Source: Nipponacmea schrenckii (Eukaryota; Mollusca; Gastropoda; Lottiidae). From it: DNA of 64,000 bases. Positions within the stretch are counted from its first letter, which is position 1, and every line of letters starts with the position of its first letter. Shown one piece after another: positions 33,260 through 45,361 of this stretch. The stretch covers positions 33,973,769 to 34,037,768 of the forward strand of contig JAUJPP010000007.1 of NCBI GenBank assembly GCA_030562195.1, written 5' to 3'. The translations under genes and the position numbers were made by a program. Below the pieces are notes generated by a model that ran no database searches, was not told the DNA's origin, and worked only from the letters and a program-made list of their open reading frames with translations.

Positions 33260-36200
33260 GATAGCTTGCCAGGCAAGGTAATATACGCCCACTGGCAGCA
33301 TTTATTTCAAATAAAAACTTTTCAGTAAGGTTACAATAAGTGGAATCAAATATTCAACCTTCCAACCTATTTTTTTCTAGGGTCTCTAGTTTCATTAAAA
33401 ACTGTCAAGAATTGTACCTAATAACAACTCATTAAATATTTTTCGGTATTTTTATGATTTGCAATAGGGTTCACCCTTAATAATATTTTGATATTTTTAA
33501 TTCTTAATAAGGCTCATCCTTGGTTGATATTAAACAATTTCAGCGAGTTTTGTGAAAAAGGGATTTTTAGAGTGTTCACAAGCCAGAAGTTGAAAGCGTT
33601 TTTGAAAACAGGCCCAATAACTGACACTAAATATTTTTCGATTTATCTGATTTTCAATAGGGTTTATCATTGTGAGAAAACAAATACTAAAGCCAAGCTT
33701 CATCAAAATCCATTCAAAATTGTTCTTTCTAGAGTGTTTACGAGTTAAATTGAACGCGTTTTCAAAAACAAGGGCAATAACTTGTACTAAATATTTTTCA
33801 CTTTTCAATAGGGTTCATCCTTGGGAGACAACAAATAACACATCCAAGTTACATCAAAATCCGTTAAAAATTGTTCTTTCTAGAGTGTTTACAAGCTAAA
33901 ATTGAACGCGTTTTCAAGAACAAGGGCTATAACTGACACTAAATATTTCTATTTATTTGATTTATAATAGGGTTCATCCTTGGGTAAAAACAAATACTCA
34001 AGCCAAAGTTAATCAAAATCCATTAAGAATAGTTCTTTCTAGAATGTTTACAAGCTAAAATTGAATGCGTTTTCAAGAACAAGGGCAGTAACTCATACTA
34101 AAATTTTTTTCGATTTCGCTGATTTTCAATAGGGTTCATCCTTGAGTTATAACACACTCTCACACCAAATTTCATCGAAATCCATCAAGAATTGTGCCAT
34201 GTAAAGTGTTTACGAGACAAAAATCGAACGCGTTTAAAAGAACAAGGGCAATAATTCATATTAGATATATTTTGATATTTTTAATTTTCAATTAGTCTCA
34301 TCCCTTGCGATATCCAACAATTTCAGTGAGGTTTGTCAACATTTGTCATGAATTGTACCTTCTAGAGTGTTTATTAGCCAAAAAGTTAAACCCGTTTTCA
34401 AACACAAGGGCAATAACTGACACTAAATATATTTCGATTTATTGGATTTTCAAAAAGGTTCATCCATGGGTAAAAACAAATACTCAAGCCAAGTTTTATC
34501 AAAATCCATTAAGAATTGTTCTTTCTAGAGTGTTTACAAGCTAAAATTGAACGCAAGGGCAATAACTGATACTAAATATTTTTCGATTTAACTGAATTTC
34601 AATAGGGTTCATCCTTAGGTGATTACAAATACTCATGCCAAGTTACGTCAAAATCGCTCAAGAATTGTGACTTGTAGAGTGTTTACAAGGCAAAAATCCA
34701 ACACATTTTTATACGCCCACATGAAATGGGGGGCGTATATTGTCGTCACCCACATCCGTCCGTCCGTCTGTCCGTCTGTCCGTCCGTCCGTCCACAATTG
34801 CTCGTAAACACTCTACACGGTGTAATTCTTGACGGATTTAGATGAAACTTAATATGAGTGTTTATGATCACGCAAGGATGAACCCTATTGAAAATCAGCG
34901 AAATCGGAAAAAAATTAGTATGAGTTTGTGCCCTTGTTCTTGAATGGCTCGTAAACACTCTACAACGTGCAATTCTTGACCGATTTTGATGAAACTTGGT
35001 GTGAGAGTATGTTATAACTCAAGGATAAACCCTATCGAAAATCAGCGAAATCGAAAAACATTTAGTATGAGTTATTGCCCTTGTTCTTGAAAACGCGTTC
35101 AATTTTAGCTTGTAAACATTCTTGAGAGAACAATTTTTAATGGATTTTAATGAAACTTGGCCTGAGTATTTGTTATCACCCAAGGATGAAGCCTATTGAA
35201 AACCAGTCAAATCGAAAAAAAATTAATATCAGTTATTGCCCTTGTTTTTGAAAACGCGTTCAATTTTTAGCTTGTAAACACTCTACAAAGCACAGTTATT
35301 GACCTATTTTGACGAAAATTGCTGAAATTGTTTAATATCACCCAAGAATGAACCCTTTTGAAAATAGCACATATTGAAATATATTTAATAGGAATTATTG
35401 CCTTTGTTCTATAAAATGTGTTGGATTTTTGCCTTGTAAACACTCTAAAAGTCACAATTCTTGAGCGATTTTGACATAACTTGGCATGAGTATTTGTAAT
35501 CACCTAAGGATGAACCCTATTGAAATTCAGTTAAATCGAAAAATATTTAGTATCAGTTATTGCCCTTGTGTTTGAAAACGCGTTCAATTTTAGCTTGTAA
35601 GCACTCTAGAAAGAACAATTCTTAATGGATTTTGATAAAACTTGGCTTGAGTATTTGTTTTTACCCAAGGATGAACCTTATTGAAAATCAAATAAATCGA
35701 AATATATTTAGTGTCAGTTATTGCCCTTGTGTTTGAAAACAGGTTTAACTTTTTAATAAATACTCTAGAAGGTACAATTCATGACCAATGTTGACAAAAC
35801 TCACTGAAATTGTTGGATATCGCAAGGGATGAGCGTAATTGAAAATTAAAATTATCAAAATATATCTAATATGAATTATTGCCCTTGTTCTTTTAAACGC
35901 GTTCGATTTTTGTCTCGTAAACACTCTACATGGCACAATTCTTGATGGATTTCGATGAAACTTGGTGTGAGAGTGTGTTATAACTCAAGGATGAACCCTA
36001 TTGAAAAGCGAAATCGAAATTTTTTTTAGTATGAGTTACTACCCTTGTTCTTAAAACGCATTCAATTTTAGCTTGTAAACACTCTAGAACGAACTATTCT
36101 TAATGGATTTTGATTAACTTTGGCTTGAGTATTTGTTTTTACCCAAGGATGAACCCTATTATAAATCAAATAAATAGAAATATATTTAGTGTCAGTTATA

Positions 36201-37549
36201 GCCCTTGTTCTTGAAAACGCGTTCAATTTTAGCTTGTAAACACTCTAGAAAGAACAATTTTTAATGGATTTTGATGTAACTTGGCTGGAGTATTTGTTGT
36301 CTCCCAAGGATGAACTCTATTGAAAATCAAAAATATTTAGTACAAGTTATTGCCCTTGTTTTTGAAAACGCGTTCAATTTAACTCGTAAACACTCTAGAA
36401 AGAACAATTTTGAATGGATTTTGATGAAGCTTGGCTTTAGTATTTGTTTTCTCACAAGGATAAACCCTATTGGAAATCAGATAAATCGAAAAATATTTAG
36501 TGTCAGTTATTGGGCCTGTTTTCAAAATCGTTTTCAACTTTTGGCTTGTGAACACTCTAAACATTCATTTTTGACAAAATTCGCTGAAATTGTTTAATAT
36601 CAACCAAGAATGAGCCTTATTAAGAATTAAAAATATCAAAATATTATTAAGGGTGAACCCTATTGCAAATCATAAAAATACCGAAAAATATTTAATGAGT
36701 TGAGTTAGGTACAATTCTTGACAGTTTTTAATGAAACTAGAGACCCTAGAAAAAAATATATGGTGGAAGGTTGAATATTTCATTCCACTTTTGTAACCTT
36801 ACTGAAAAGTTTTTATTTGAAATAAATGCTGCCAGTGGGCGTATATTACCTTGCCTGGCAAGCTATCTTATAGAACAAGGGCAATAATTCGTATTAAATA
36901 TATTTGGATATTTTCAAAAGGGTTCATTCTTGGGTGATATTAAACAATTTCAGCAAGTTTCGTCAAACTCGGTCAATAACTGTGCTTTGTAGAGTGTTTA
37001 CAAGCTAAAAATTGAACGCGTTTTCAAAAACAAGGGCAATAACTGATATTAAATTTGTTTCGATTTTACTGGTTTTCAATAGGCTTCATCCTTGGGTGAT
37101 AACAAATACTCGAGCCAAGTTTCATCAAAATCCATTTAAAATTGTTCTCTCAAGAGTGTTTACAAGCTAAAATTGAACGCGTTTTCTAGAACAAGGGCAA
37201 TAACTCATACTAAATGTTTTTCGATTTCGCTGATTTTCGATAGGGTTTATCCTTGAGTTATAACATACTCTCACACCAAGTTTCATCAAAATCGGTCAAG
37301 AATTGCACGTTGTAGAGTGTTTACGAGCCATTCAAGAACAAGGGCACGAACTCATACTAATTTTTTTCCGATTTCGCTGTTTTTCAATAGGGTTCATCCT
37401 TGCGTGATCATAAACACTCATATTAAGTTTCATCTAAATCTGTCAAGAATTACACCGTGTAGAGTGTTTACGAGCAATTGTGGACAGACGGACGGACGGA
37501 CGGATGTGGGTGACGACAATATACGCCTCCCATTTCATGTGGGCGTATA
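33260..37549 (+). mobile_element. Family A nest, middle element II
   Basis: The 5' end GATAGCTTGCCAGGCAAGG at 33,260, then atatacgcccactggcagca and a unique lead (ccttccaacctatttttttc) run into ~160-base monomers. These break at 34,708 and resume at 36,868 (atagaacaagggcaataatt). The 3' end is an (ACGG) tract and hairpin at 37,520-37,549. The lead sequence is also found, inverted, at 36,710-36,830, 44,880-44,960 and 57,130-57,220, so it belongs to the family 5' end. Confidence 0.85.
34710..36867 (-). mobile_element. Family A nest, inner element III
   Basis: Complete: T-run, hairpin 34,711-34,740, ccgtccgtctgtccgtctgt tract, about 12 monomers, the family lead, then aatgctgccagtgggcgt and CTTGCCTGGCAAGCTATC ending 36,867. 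Uninterrupted monomers elsewhere read acacattttatagaacaagg. Here that sequence is split as acacattttt | element | ttatagaac, so there is no target duplication beyond T residues. Confidence 0.9.
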
Positions 37550-39108
37550 ATGAGCAAAATCGGAAAAAATTTAGTTTGAGTTTTTGCCCATTTTCTTGAA
37601 TGGCTCATAAACACTCTACAATGTGCAATTCTTGCCTGATTTTGATGAAACTTGGTGTGAGAGTATGTTATAAGTCAAGGATAAACCCTATTGAATATCA
37701 GCGAAATAAAAAAATATTTAGTATGAGTTATTGCCCTTGTTCTTGAAAACGCGTTCAATTTTAGCTTGTAAACACTCTTGAGAGAACAATTCTTAATGGA
37801 TTTTGATGAAACTTAGCTTGAGTATTTGCTATCACCCAAGGATGAAGCCTATTGAAACCAGTCAAATCGAAAAAAAATTAATATCAGTTATTGCCCTTGT
37901 TTTTGAAAACGTGTTCAATTTGTGGCTTGTAAACACTCTACAAAGCACAGTTATTGACCGATTTTGACGAAACTTGCTGAAATTGTTTAATATCATCCAA
38001 GAATGAACCCATTTGAAAATAGCACATATCGAAATATATTTTATATGAATTATTGCCCTTGTTCTATAAAATGTGTTGGATTTTTGCCTTGTAAACACTC
38101 TACAAGTCACAATTCTTGAGCGATTTTGACATAACTTGGCATGAGTATTTGTAATCACCTAAGGATGAACCCTATTGAAATTCAGTTAAATCGAAAAATA
38201 TTTAGTATCAGTTATTGCCCTTGTGTTTGAAAACGCGTTCAATTTTAGCTTGTAAGCACTCTAGAAAGAACAATTCTTAATGGATTTTGATGAAACTTGG
38301 CTTGAGTATTTGCCATTACCCAAGGATGAAGCCTATTGAAAACCAGTAAAATCGAAAAGAAATTATTGTCGAAAAACATTTAGTGTCATTTATTGCCCTT
38401 GTTTTTGAAAGAGTATTCAATTTGTGGCTTGTAAACACTCTACAAAGAACAGTTATTGATCGATTTGACAAAACTTGCTGAAATTGTTTAATATAGCCCA
38501 AGGATGAACCCTTTTGAAAATAGAAAATATCGAAATATATTTAATACGAATTATTGCCCTTGTTCTATAAAATGTGTTGGATTTTTGCCTTGTAAACACT
38601 CTACAAGTCACAATTCTTGAGCAATTTTGACGTAACTTTGCATGAGTATTTGTAATCACATTATGATGAACCCTATTGAAAAATATTTAGTATTAGTTAT
38701 TGCCTTTTTTTGGAAAACTCGTCAAAATTTTAGCTTGTAAACCCTCCAGAAGGCACAATGATTTACAGAATTTGACAAAATTTGCTGACATTGTTAATTA
38801 TCACTCAAGGATGAACCCTATTGAAAACAAGAAATATCACATAATATTTGATTGCCCTGCTCTTTCAAATGATTTCGATTTTTTGGCTCATAAACACTCT
38901 GCAAGTCACATTTCTTGACTGATTTAAACGGAACTTGGCATGAGTATATAGAATCACTTAAGGATGAACCCTATTGACAATCAGATAAATCTTAAAATGT
39001 TTAATATCAATTGTTGCTTTGTTTTTGAAAAGAAGTATATGTATATTTTATTTTTTTTCAAAATCAATGCTGCCAGTGGGCGTATATTACTTTGCCTGGC
39101 AAGCTATC

Positions 39109-39523
39109 TTTCCTAAATATGTCACGCATCATTTCCAAAAACAAGTTTATCTCATATAAGCCTATAGGCTCTTATAACAGTTGTCATCCCTTTCAGTCCA
39201 AATTACGTTGATAGGGTGTTTTGTGACATCACACGCTATTCATTCATAATGACGTCAAAATTCATCAATGAATGGTGTAATTTGCGTTATGAGCCTTGCA
39301 TTCTGTTATTATTAATGATTTAGTACTAATCATTGTCATTATTATCAGTAGCCCTAACCTGCACTCTCATTCAAGGCCATGTCTGCATTCATAATATTTC
39401 AAGTTGTCTTAATTCTACCAAGATAAAATCGGGCGAAACATCAATTCCATTCCTCTTTAAAAGAAGTGTGCTCTTATATCATTCACATATCAATTTAATT
39501 TGAATTTATGTTATATTTTCCAG
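39109..39523. other. NSMAF intron 1, unique 3' end
   Basis: Unique sequence between the nested elements and exon 2. It contains a pyrimidine-rich stretch and ttatattttccag just before the exon. Confidence 0.6.
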
Positions 39524-39622
39524 ATTTTCATTACTGCTTTTAGAGCCTGGTGAAATATATTTTGATGATTTTAGTGTTTTCTTTTGTCCTTCTGGTCTTG
39601 TGGAAGTTGAACCTATAAAAAA
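39524..39622 (+). CDS. NSMAF: NSMAF (FAN), coding exon 2
   Basis: One base completes the arginine codon of exon 1, then FSLLLLEPGEIYFDDFSVFF and CPSGLVEVEPIKK, with two bases left before the donor GTATGT. Vertebrate NSMAF has RFSLLLLNLEEYYFEQH at this place, so the first half is strongly conserved; the second half is divergent. This is the N-terminal part of the GRAM/PH-like region preceding the BEACH domain. Phase 2 at the 3' end matches exon 3. Confidence 0.9.
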
Positions 39623-39721
39623 GTATGTGTTTTTCTTATGTACAGTATTTTGAATTTGAAAAGAATTTTTTAAAAGATATGGAAAAGATATTTTCAATAC
39701 ATTATGTAATATATTTTCCAT

Positions 39722-41297
39722 AAGGCCAGACCAATTTATTTTCTTGTTTTACGGATCCGCCGACCCACATTTTCAGGAAATCCGAAAAAAAAAACAAAAT
39801 CAGCTCCGACGAAAAAAAAAAACAACCTCCATTCCCGATCAAAAAAAAAAACATCTTTTGATTCAGTGAGTTCAACTTCTGATTTGTTGTAAATTAGAAC
39901 TAAAATAATTGTGGATCTAAGCATTTTTTAGTAATAAACTCACTTCCAAAAATTACTCCAAGAAGATTTAAAAAAAAAAGTATTCCCAAAATTACAAAAA
40001 CCGCTGCTACTTTGACTTTCGTCCATGAAAGCAATGATAGTCTCGATCACCCAAATGTCACGGATGTTCTGCTAATGCACTCGGACTCGGTTCTTTTTTT
40101 TGGATTGAAATAAATATTACGGAATAACCATATAGTTGTACACTTAAGTTATTACAATGAAATGTTAATTCGGTTCTTTTTCAATATCAAAATTATTATT
40201 TTGTTGCTATGGGGTTTTCCTAGGATTTCCCGGCAAATTTTACTGAACCAATCATGTTCATTCTTTTATACAACTACACAATAGCCAGCCAATGAAATAC
40301 GATTTCACAACTAGCTCTTTCAGAGATCGATGGAATTTGGAAAAGCGTGTGGATGAAATGACATTTTATTTTGTTTTTCTGTTTATGCAAATGGCTTCAC
40401 GCTATTTTAGTGTTACCGTAATAAGAGCTCTGGAAACGCTCAAGTGTTTGATTTGTATGAGCATCGACCGAACAGTTGGTGAACTGGCCAATTGCGCAAA
40501 TGAAAAAGTAGGCCTTCTTGGCACGTCTTCAACTTCGTCTTCCGATGATGTCATTGATGAAGGACTACGTATCGAAAAGATCATAGCTTCAGAATCCACA
40601 AGTAGTTTGGATATAACAGCAAGAGGCAACAGCGTAGAAGCTTCTACACCCCTTCACGTCATCGTGGGTTTTAATCTATTGTTTGTGACTGTGTTTATTT
40701 GCAAAGCCAATTCTGGTTCAAAATCTCCCCACGTCTAGTACTAGTGCCAGTGGTGACAAAGAACCGAAGAAACAAGAAAAAAAATGCCTTTGATGTGTTG
40801 ATGACTGTATTAAATATGATTGTTTACCATCTACAAAAAACTATGAAAATACTAGAAAAGATCATAAGATGTTTAATGACATTCTCTAGAATTATTGAAA
40901 GAACTGAATGTTGGATTCACAGCCCATAATGTTAATCGACTTTACATTAACTGGGAAGCATTTTGTAAGCACACTTCACTCCACATTATGGTATATAACT
41001 TCACAGCATCAGAAGTTTAAAGATCGTGGTTTACTAATTCCAGATTTATTCCAAGCATTTTCTGGATATATGATATTTCTGAATTATGGGGCTGAAATTT
41101 GATATGGCAGTGGCACAATACCCATGATTGAATAAACTGCGCTGTTGTCCTCACACTATACAGCCAGGATTGGTGTGGATGTTTTTTTTTTCCCCCTCCT
41201 ACCCTCAATTTTGGTCCTTTTTTTTTTTTTCCCTCCTGCCTTTACAGATTTTTTCCAAAAAAATCCGTAAAACAAGAAAAAAAATTGGTCTGGCCTA
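39722..41297 (+). mobile_element. TIR DNA transposon T1, copy a, 1.58 kb
   Basis: AAGGCCAGACCAATTTATTT with ttcttgttttacgga at the left pairs with tccgtaaaacaagaa and attggtctggcct at the right, about 35 bases each with mismatches. Inside are A-rich and T-rich runs and a decayed spliced ORF. Two further copies lie near 46.66 and 47.23 kb; those carry about 120 bases (tattgcttacgcaagtctat region) missing here after aaataa. No clear target duplication; superfamily not determined. Confidence 0.75.
40292..40918 (+). pseudogene. T1-encoded protein, decayed, two exons visible
   Basis: Exon a (40,292-40,663) is an open 124-codon frame with SFRDRWNLEKRVDE near its start, a serine-rich linker and ARGNSVEASTPLHVI at its end, before the donor GTGGGT. 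Exon b starts after gcaaag at 40,707 (PILVQNLPTSSTSASGDKEP) and continues into a Cys-rich part, CL(W)CVDDCIKYDCLPSTKNYE. Here a TGA replaces the W codon that is still TGG in the copy at 48.1 kb. After FNDIL both copies have a TAG, and reading resumes in another frame (ELLKELNVGFTAHNVNRLYI). I do not recognise the family; a transposase or zinc-binding accessory protein is possible. Confidence 0.5.
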
Positions 41298-41487
41298 ATA
41301 ATTTTCAAAAATATCTTATCAAAACTACCTTTTAAAAACTTGAGTTATGTATTGAGGACACAATACACATCTTTTACACAGACACCCTTGATATACTAAA
41401 AATTTATGAGTGCACATATCTTGCTAGGCAACTATTTATATAAGGGAAAACATATAACAAAAAAAAATTTCATACTTAATCCTTTAA

Positions 41488-41765
41488 GGCCTGTTGTCAC
41501 TATCTAAGTTTTCCATCAAAAACTTGGTCAAAGAAAACTTGGTCAGAGTTGTCTGTTGTCACTATCAAAGTTTTCCATCAAAAACTTGGTCAAAGAAAAC
41601 TTGGTCAGAGTTGTCTGTTGTCACTATCAAAGTTTTCCATCTAAAACTTGGTCAAAAGAAAATTGGTCAGAGTTGTCTGTTGTCACTATCAAAGTTTTCC
41701 ATCAAAAACTTTGTAAAAGAAAACTTGGTCAGAGTTGTCTGTTGTCACTATCAAAGTTTATTTGA
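41488..41765. repeat. Tandem repeat, 62-63 bp unit, about 4.5 copies
   Basis: Units start ctgttgtcactatc at 41,491, 41,553 and 41,616, and two more follow before the array breaks at about 41,765. Each holds aagttttccatc, acttggtcaaagaaaacttg and gtcagagttgt. The unit makes open frames by chance because its length is near a multiple of three; these are not genes. The outer boundary wording (cctgttgtcactatc) equals the end of the MITE at 50.5 kb. Confidence 0.9.
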
Positions 41766-41829
41766 TGACTTGTAAAAGAAATTGAATTGAAAAAATCATG
41801 GTTCCCGAAAGCATATTGCAGAATAACTA

Positions 41830-42085
41830 CCCTACATAAATGTGGGTGTATATTGTAGTCAGCCCTGTCTGTCTGTCTGTCTGTCTGTCTGCCCACTGGC
41901 AGCATTTTTTTCAATTAAATCTTTTCAGTTAGGCAACAATTAGTGGAATGAAATATTCAACAGTTTTTTAGTTTTTGCCCTTGACTTCAATGTTCATTCA
42001 GTGAATGTTTTTTGAGTTTTTGCTTAATTTATTATTCAATTTCAATGCTGCAAGTGGGCGTATGTTACCTTGCCTGGCAAGCCAG
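41830..42085. mobile_element. Mini pearl-like element with ends but almost no core
   Basis: A degraded hairpin (taccctacataaatgtgggtgt), a CTGT microsatellite at about 41,867-41,891, then gcccactggcagcat (5'-end wording, plus orientation) and about 130 bases of family 5' lead. Last comes an opposite 5' end, ctgcaagtgggcgt and CTTGCCTGGCAAG at about 42,081. It thus has two 5' ends facing outward around a tiny core. Confidence 0.6.
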
Positions 42086-42526
42086 GGTACAAAATACTTT
42101 TTATACGCCCACATGAAATGGGGGGCGTATATTTTCGTCACCCACATCCGTCCGTCTGTCCGTCCGTTGGTCCGTCTGTCCACAATTGCTCGTAAACACT
42201 CTACAAGGTGCAATTCTTGACGGATTTAATTGAAACTTTATATGAGTGTTTACGATTACTCAAGGATGAACCCTATCAGCGAAATCGGAAAAAATTTAGT
42301 TTGAGTTTTTGCCCTTGTTCTTGAATGGCTCGTAAACACTCTACAATTTGCAATTCTTGCCTGATTTTGATGAAACTTGGTGTGAGAGTATGTTATATAT
42401 CAAGGATAAACCCTATTGAAAATCAGCGAAATCGGAAAAAATTTAGTATGAGTTTTTGCCCTTGCTTTTGAAAACGTGTTCAATTTTTGGCTTGTAAACA
42501 CTCTACAAAGAACAGTTATTGACCGA

Positions 42527-45011
42527 TTTTTATACGCCCACATTTAATGGGGGGCGTATATTGTCGTCACCCACATCCGTCCGTCTGTCAGTCCGTCTGT
42601 CGGTCCGTCCGTCGGTCAGTCTGTCGGTCCGTCCGTCCGCAATTGCTCGTAAACACTCTACAAGGTGCAATTCTTGACGGATTTAGATGAAACTTACTAT
42701 GAGTGTTTATGATCACGCAAGGATGAACCCTATTGAAAATCAGCGAAATCGGAAAAAAATTAGTATGAGTTCGTGCCCTTGTTCTTGAATGGCTCGTAAA
42801 CACTCTACAACGTGCAATTCTTGACCGATTTTGTTGAAACTTGGTTTGAGAGTATTTTATAACTCAAAGATAAACCCTATCGAAAATCAGCGAAATCGAA
42901 AAACATTTAGTATGAGTTATTGCCCTTGTTCTTGAAAACGCGTTCAATTTTAGCTTGTAAACACTCTTGAGAGAACAATTTTTAATGGATTTTAATGAAA
43001 CTTGGCCTGAGTATTTGTTATCACCCAAGGATGAAGCCTATTGAAAACCAGTCAAATCGAAAAAAAATTAATATCAGTTATTGCCCTTGTTTTTGAAAAC
43101 GTGTTCATTTTTTAGCTTGTAAACACTCTACAAAGCACAGTTTTTGACCGATTTTGACGAAACTTGCTGAAATTGTTTAATATCACCCAAGAATGAACCC
43201 TTTTGAAAATAGCACATATCGAAATATATTTAATAGGAATTATTGCCCTTGTTCTATAAAATGTGTTGGATTTTTGCCTTGTAAACACTCTACAAGTCAC
43301 AATTCTTGAGCGATTTTGACATAACTTGGCATGAGTATTTGTAATCACCTAAGGATGAACTCTATTGAAATTCAGTTAAATCGAAAAATATTTAGTATCA
43401 GTTATTGCCCTTGTGTTTGAAAACGCGTTCAATTTTAGCTTGTAAGCACTCAAGAAAGAACAATTCTTAATGGATTTTGATAAAACTTGGCTTGAGTATT
43501 TGTTTTTACCCAAGGATGAACCTTGTTGAAAATCAAATAAATCGAAATATATTTAGTGTCAGTTATTGCCCTTGTGTTTGAAAACAGGTTTAACTTTTTG
43601 GCTAATAAACACTCTAGAAGGTACAATTCATGACCAATGTTGACAAAACTCACTGAAATTGTTTGATATCGCAAGGGATGAGCCCTATTGAAAATTAAAA
43701 ATATATCTAATATGAATTATTGCCCTTGTTCTTTTAAACACGTTCGATTTTTGTCTCGTAAACACTCTACATGGCACAATTCTTGACCGATTTCGATAAA
43801 AATTGGTGTGAGAGTGTGTTATAACTCAGGGATGAACCCTATTGAAAATCAGCGAAATCGAAAAAATTTAGTGTCAGTTATTGCCCTTGTGTTTGAAAAC
43901 AGGTTTAACTTTTTGGCTAATAAACACTCTAGAAGGTACAATTCATGACCAATGTTGACAAAACTCACTGAAATTGTTTGATATCGCAAGGGATGAGCCC
44001 TATTGAAAATTAAAAATATATCTAATATGAATTATTGCCCTTGTTCTTTTAAACACGTTCGATTTTTGTCTCGTAAACACTCTACATGGCACAATTCTTG
44101 ACCGATTTCGATAAAAATTGGTGTGAGAGTGTGTTATAACTCAGGGATGAACCCTATTGAAAATCAGCAAAATCGAAAAAATTTTCAGTATGAGTTACTG
44201 CTCTTGTTCTTGAAAACGCGTTCAATTTTAGCTTGTAAACACTCTAGAAAGATCAATTCTTAATGGATTTTGATTAAACTTGGCTTGAGTATTTGTTATT
44301 ACCCAATGATGAACCCTATTATAAATCAAATAAATCGAAATATATTTATTGTCAGTTATAGCCCTTGTTCTTGAAAACGCGTTCAATTTTAGCTTGTAAA
44401 CACTCTAGAAAGAACAATTTTTAATGGATTTTGATGTAACTTGGCTGGAGTATTTGTTGTCTCCCAAGGATGAACCCTATTGAACATCGAAAAATATTTA
44501 GTACAAGTTATTGACCTAGTTTTTGAAAACGCGTTCAATTTAACTCATAAACACTCTAGAAAGAACAATTTTGAATGGATTTTGATGAAACTTGGCTTTA
44601 GTATTTGTTTTCTCACAAGGATAAACCCTATTGAAAACCAGATAAATCGAAAAATATTTAGTGTCAGTTATTGCGCCTGTTTTCAAAAACGCTTTCAACT
44701 TTAAACATTCCTTTTTGACAAAACTCGCTGAAATTGTTTAATATCAACCAAGGATGAGCCTTATTAAGAATTAAAAATATCAAAATATTATTAAGGGTGA
44801 ACTCTATTGCAAATCATAAAAATACCGAAAAATATTTAATGAGTTGTTATTAGGTATAATTCTTGACAGTTTTTAATAAAATTAGAGACCCTAGAAAAAA
44901 ATAGGTTGGAAGGTTGAATATTTCATTCCACTTATTGTAACCTTACTGAAAAGTTTTTATTTGAAATAAATGCTGCCAGTGGGCGTATATTACCTTGCCT
45001 GGCAAGCTATC
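42527..45011 (-). mobile_element. Family A element inserted in the same orientation
   Basis: T-run, hairpin at 42,530-42,559, a CCGTCTGT/CGGT tract, about 14 monomers and the standard 5' lead and terminus ending CTATC at 45,011. It includes a duplicated two-monomer block of about 315 bases (43,556-43,870 and 43,871-44,185), nearly identical. The empty site from other monomers is gaccgattttgacaaaactt. Confidence 0.85.
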
Positions 45012-45361
45012 TTGACAAAACTTGTTGAAATTGTTTAATATCACCCAAGGATGAACCCTTTTGAAGATAGAAAATATCGAAATATATTTGATACGAATTA
45101 TTGCCCTTGTTCTATAAAATGTGTTTGATTTTTGCTTTGTAAACACTCTACAAGTCACAATTCTTGAGCGATTTTGACATAACTTGGCATGAGTATTTGT
45201 AATCACCTAAGGATGAACCCTATTGAAATTCAGTTAAATCGAAAAATATTTAGTATCAGTTATTGCCCTTGTGTTTGAAAACGCGTTCAATTTTAGCTTG
45301 TAAGCACTCTAGAAAGAACAATTCTTAATGGATTTTGATAAAACTTGGCTTGAGTATTTGT

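Larger units (their letters stand above)
33093..39108 (-). mobile_element. Family A nest, outer element I
   Basis: A worn hairpin at 33,093-33,123 and a CCGT tract and part of a monomer run to 33,259. The same monomer continues at 37,550 (gagcaaaatcggaaaaaat) and the array runs to the 5' end at 39,108 (CTTTGCCTGGCAAGCTATC just before it). The intervening 4.3 kb is element II in the opposite orientation. Flank wording tctttcctaaatatgtcacg follows. Confidence 0.82.

Noticed and set aside
41494..41775. 93- and 69-residue ORFs with repeated SKFSIKNLVKENLV peptides
   Set aside because: They translate a 62-63 bp tandem DNA repeat; two frames show the same peptide by shift, and there is no start context or homology.
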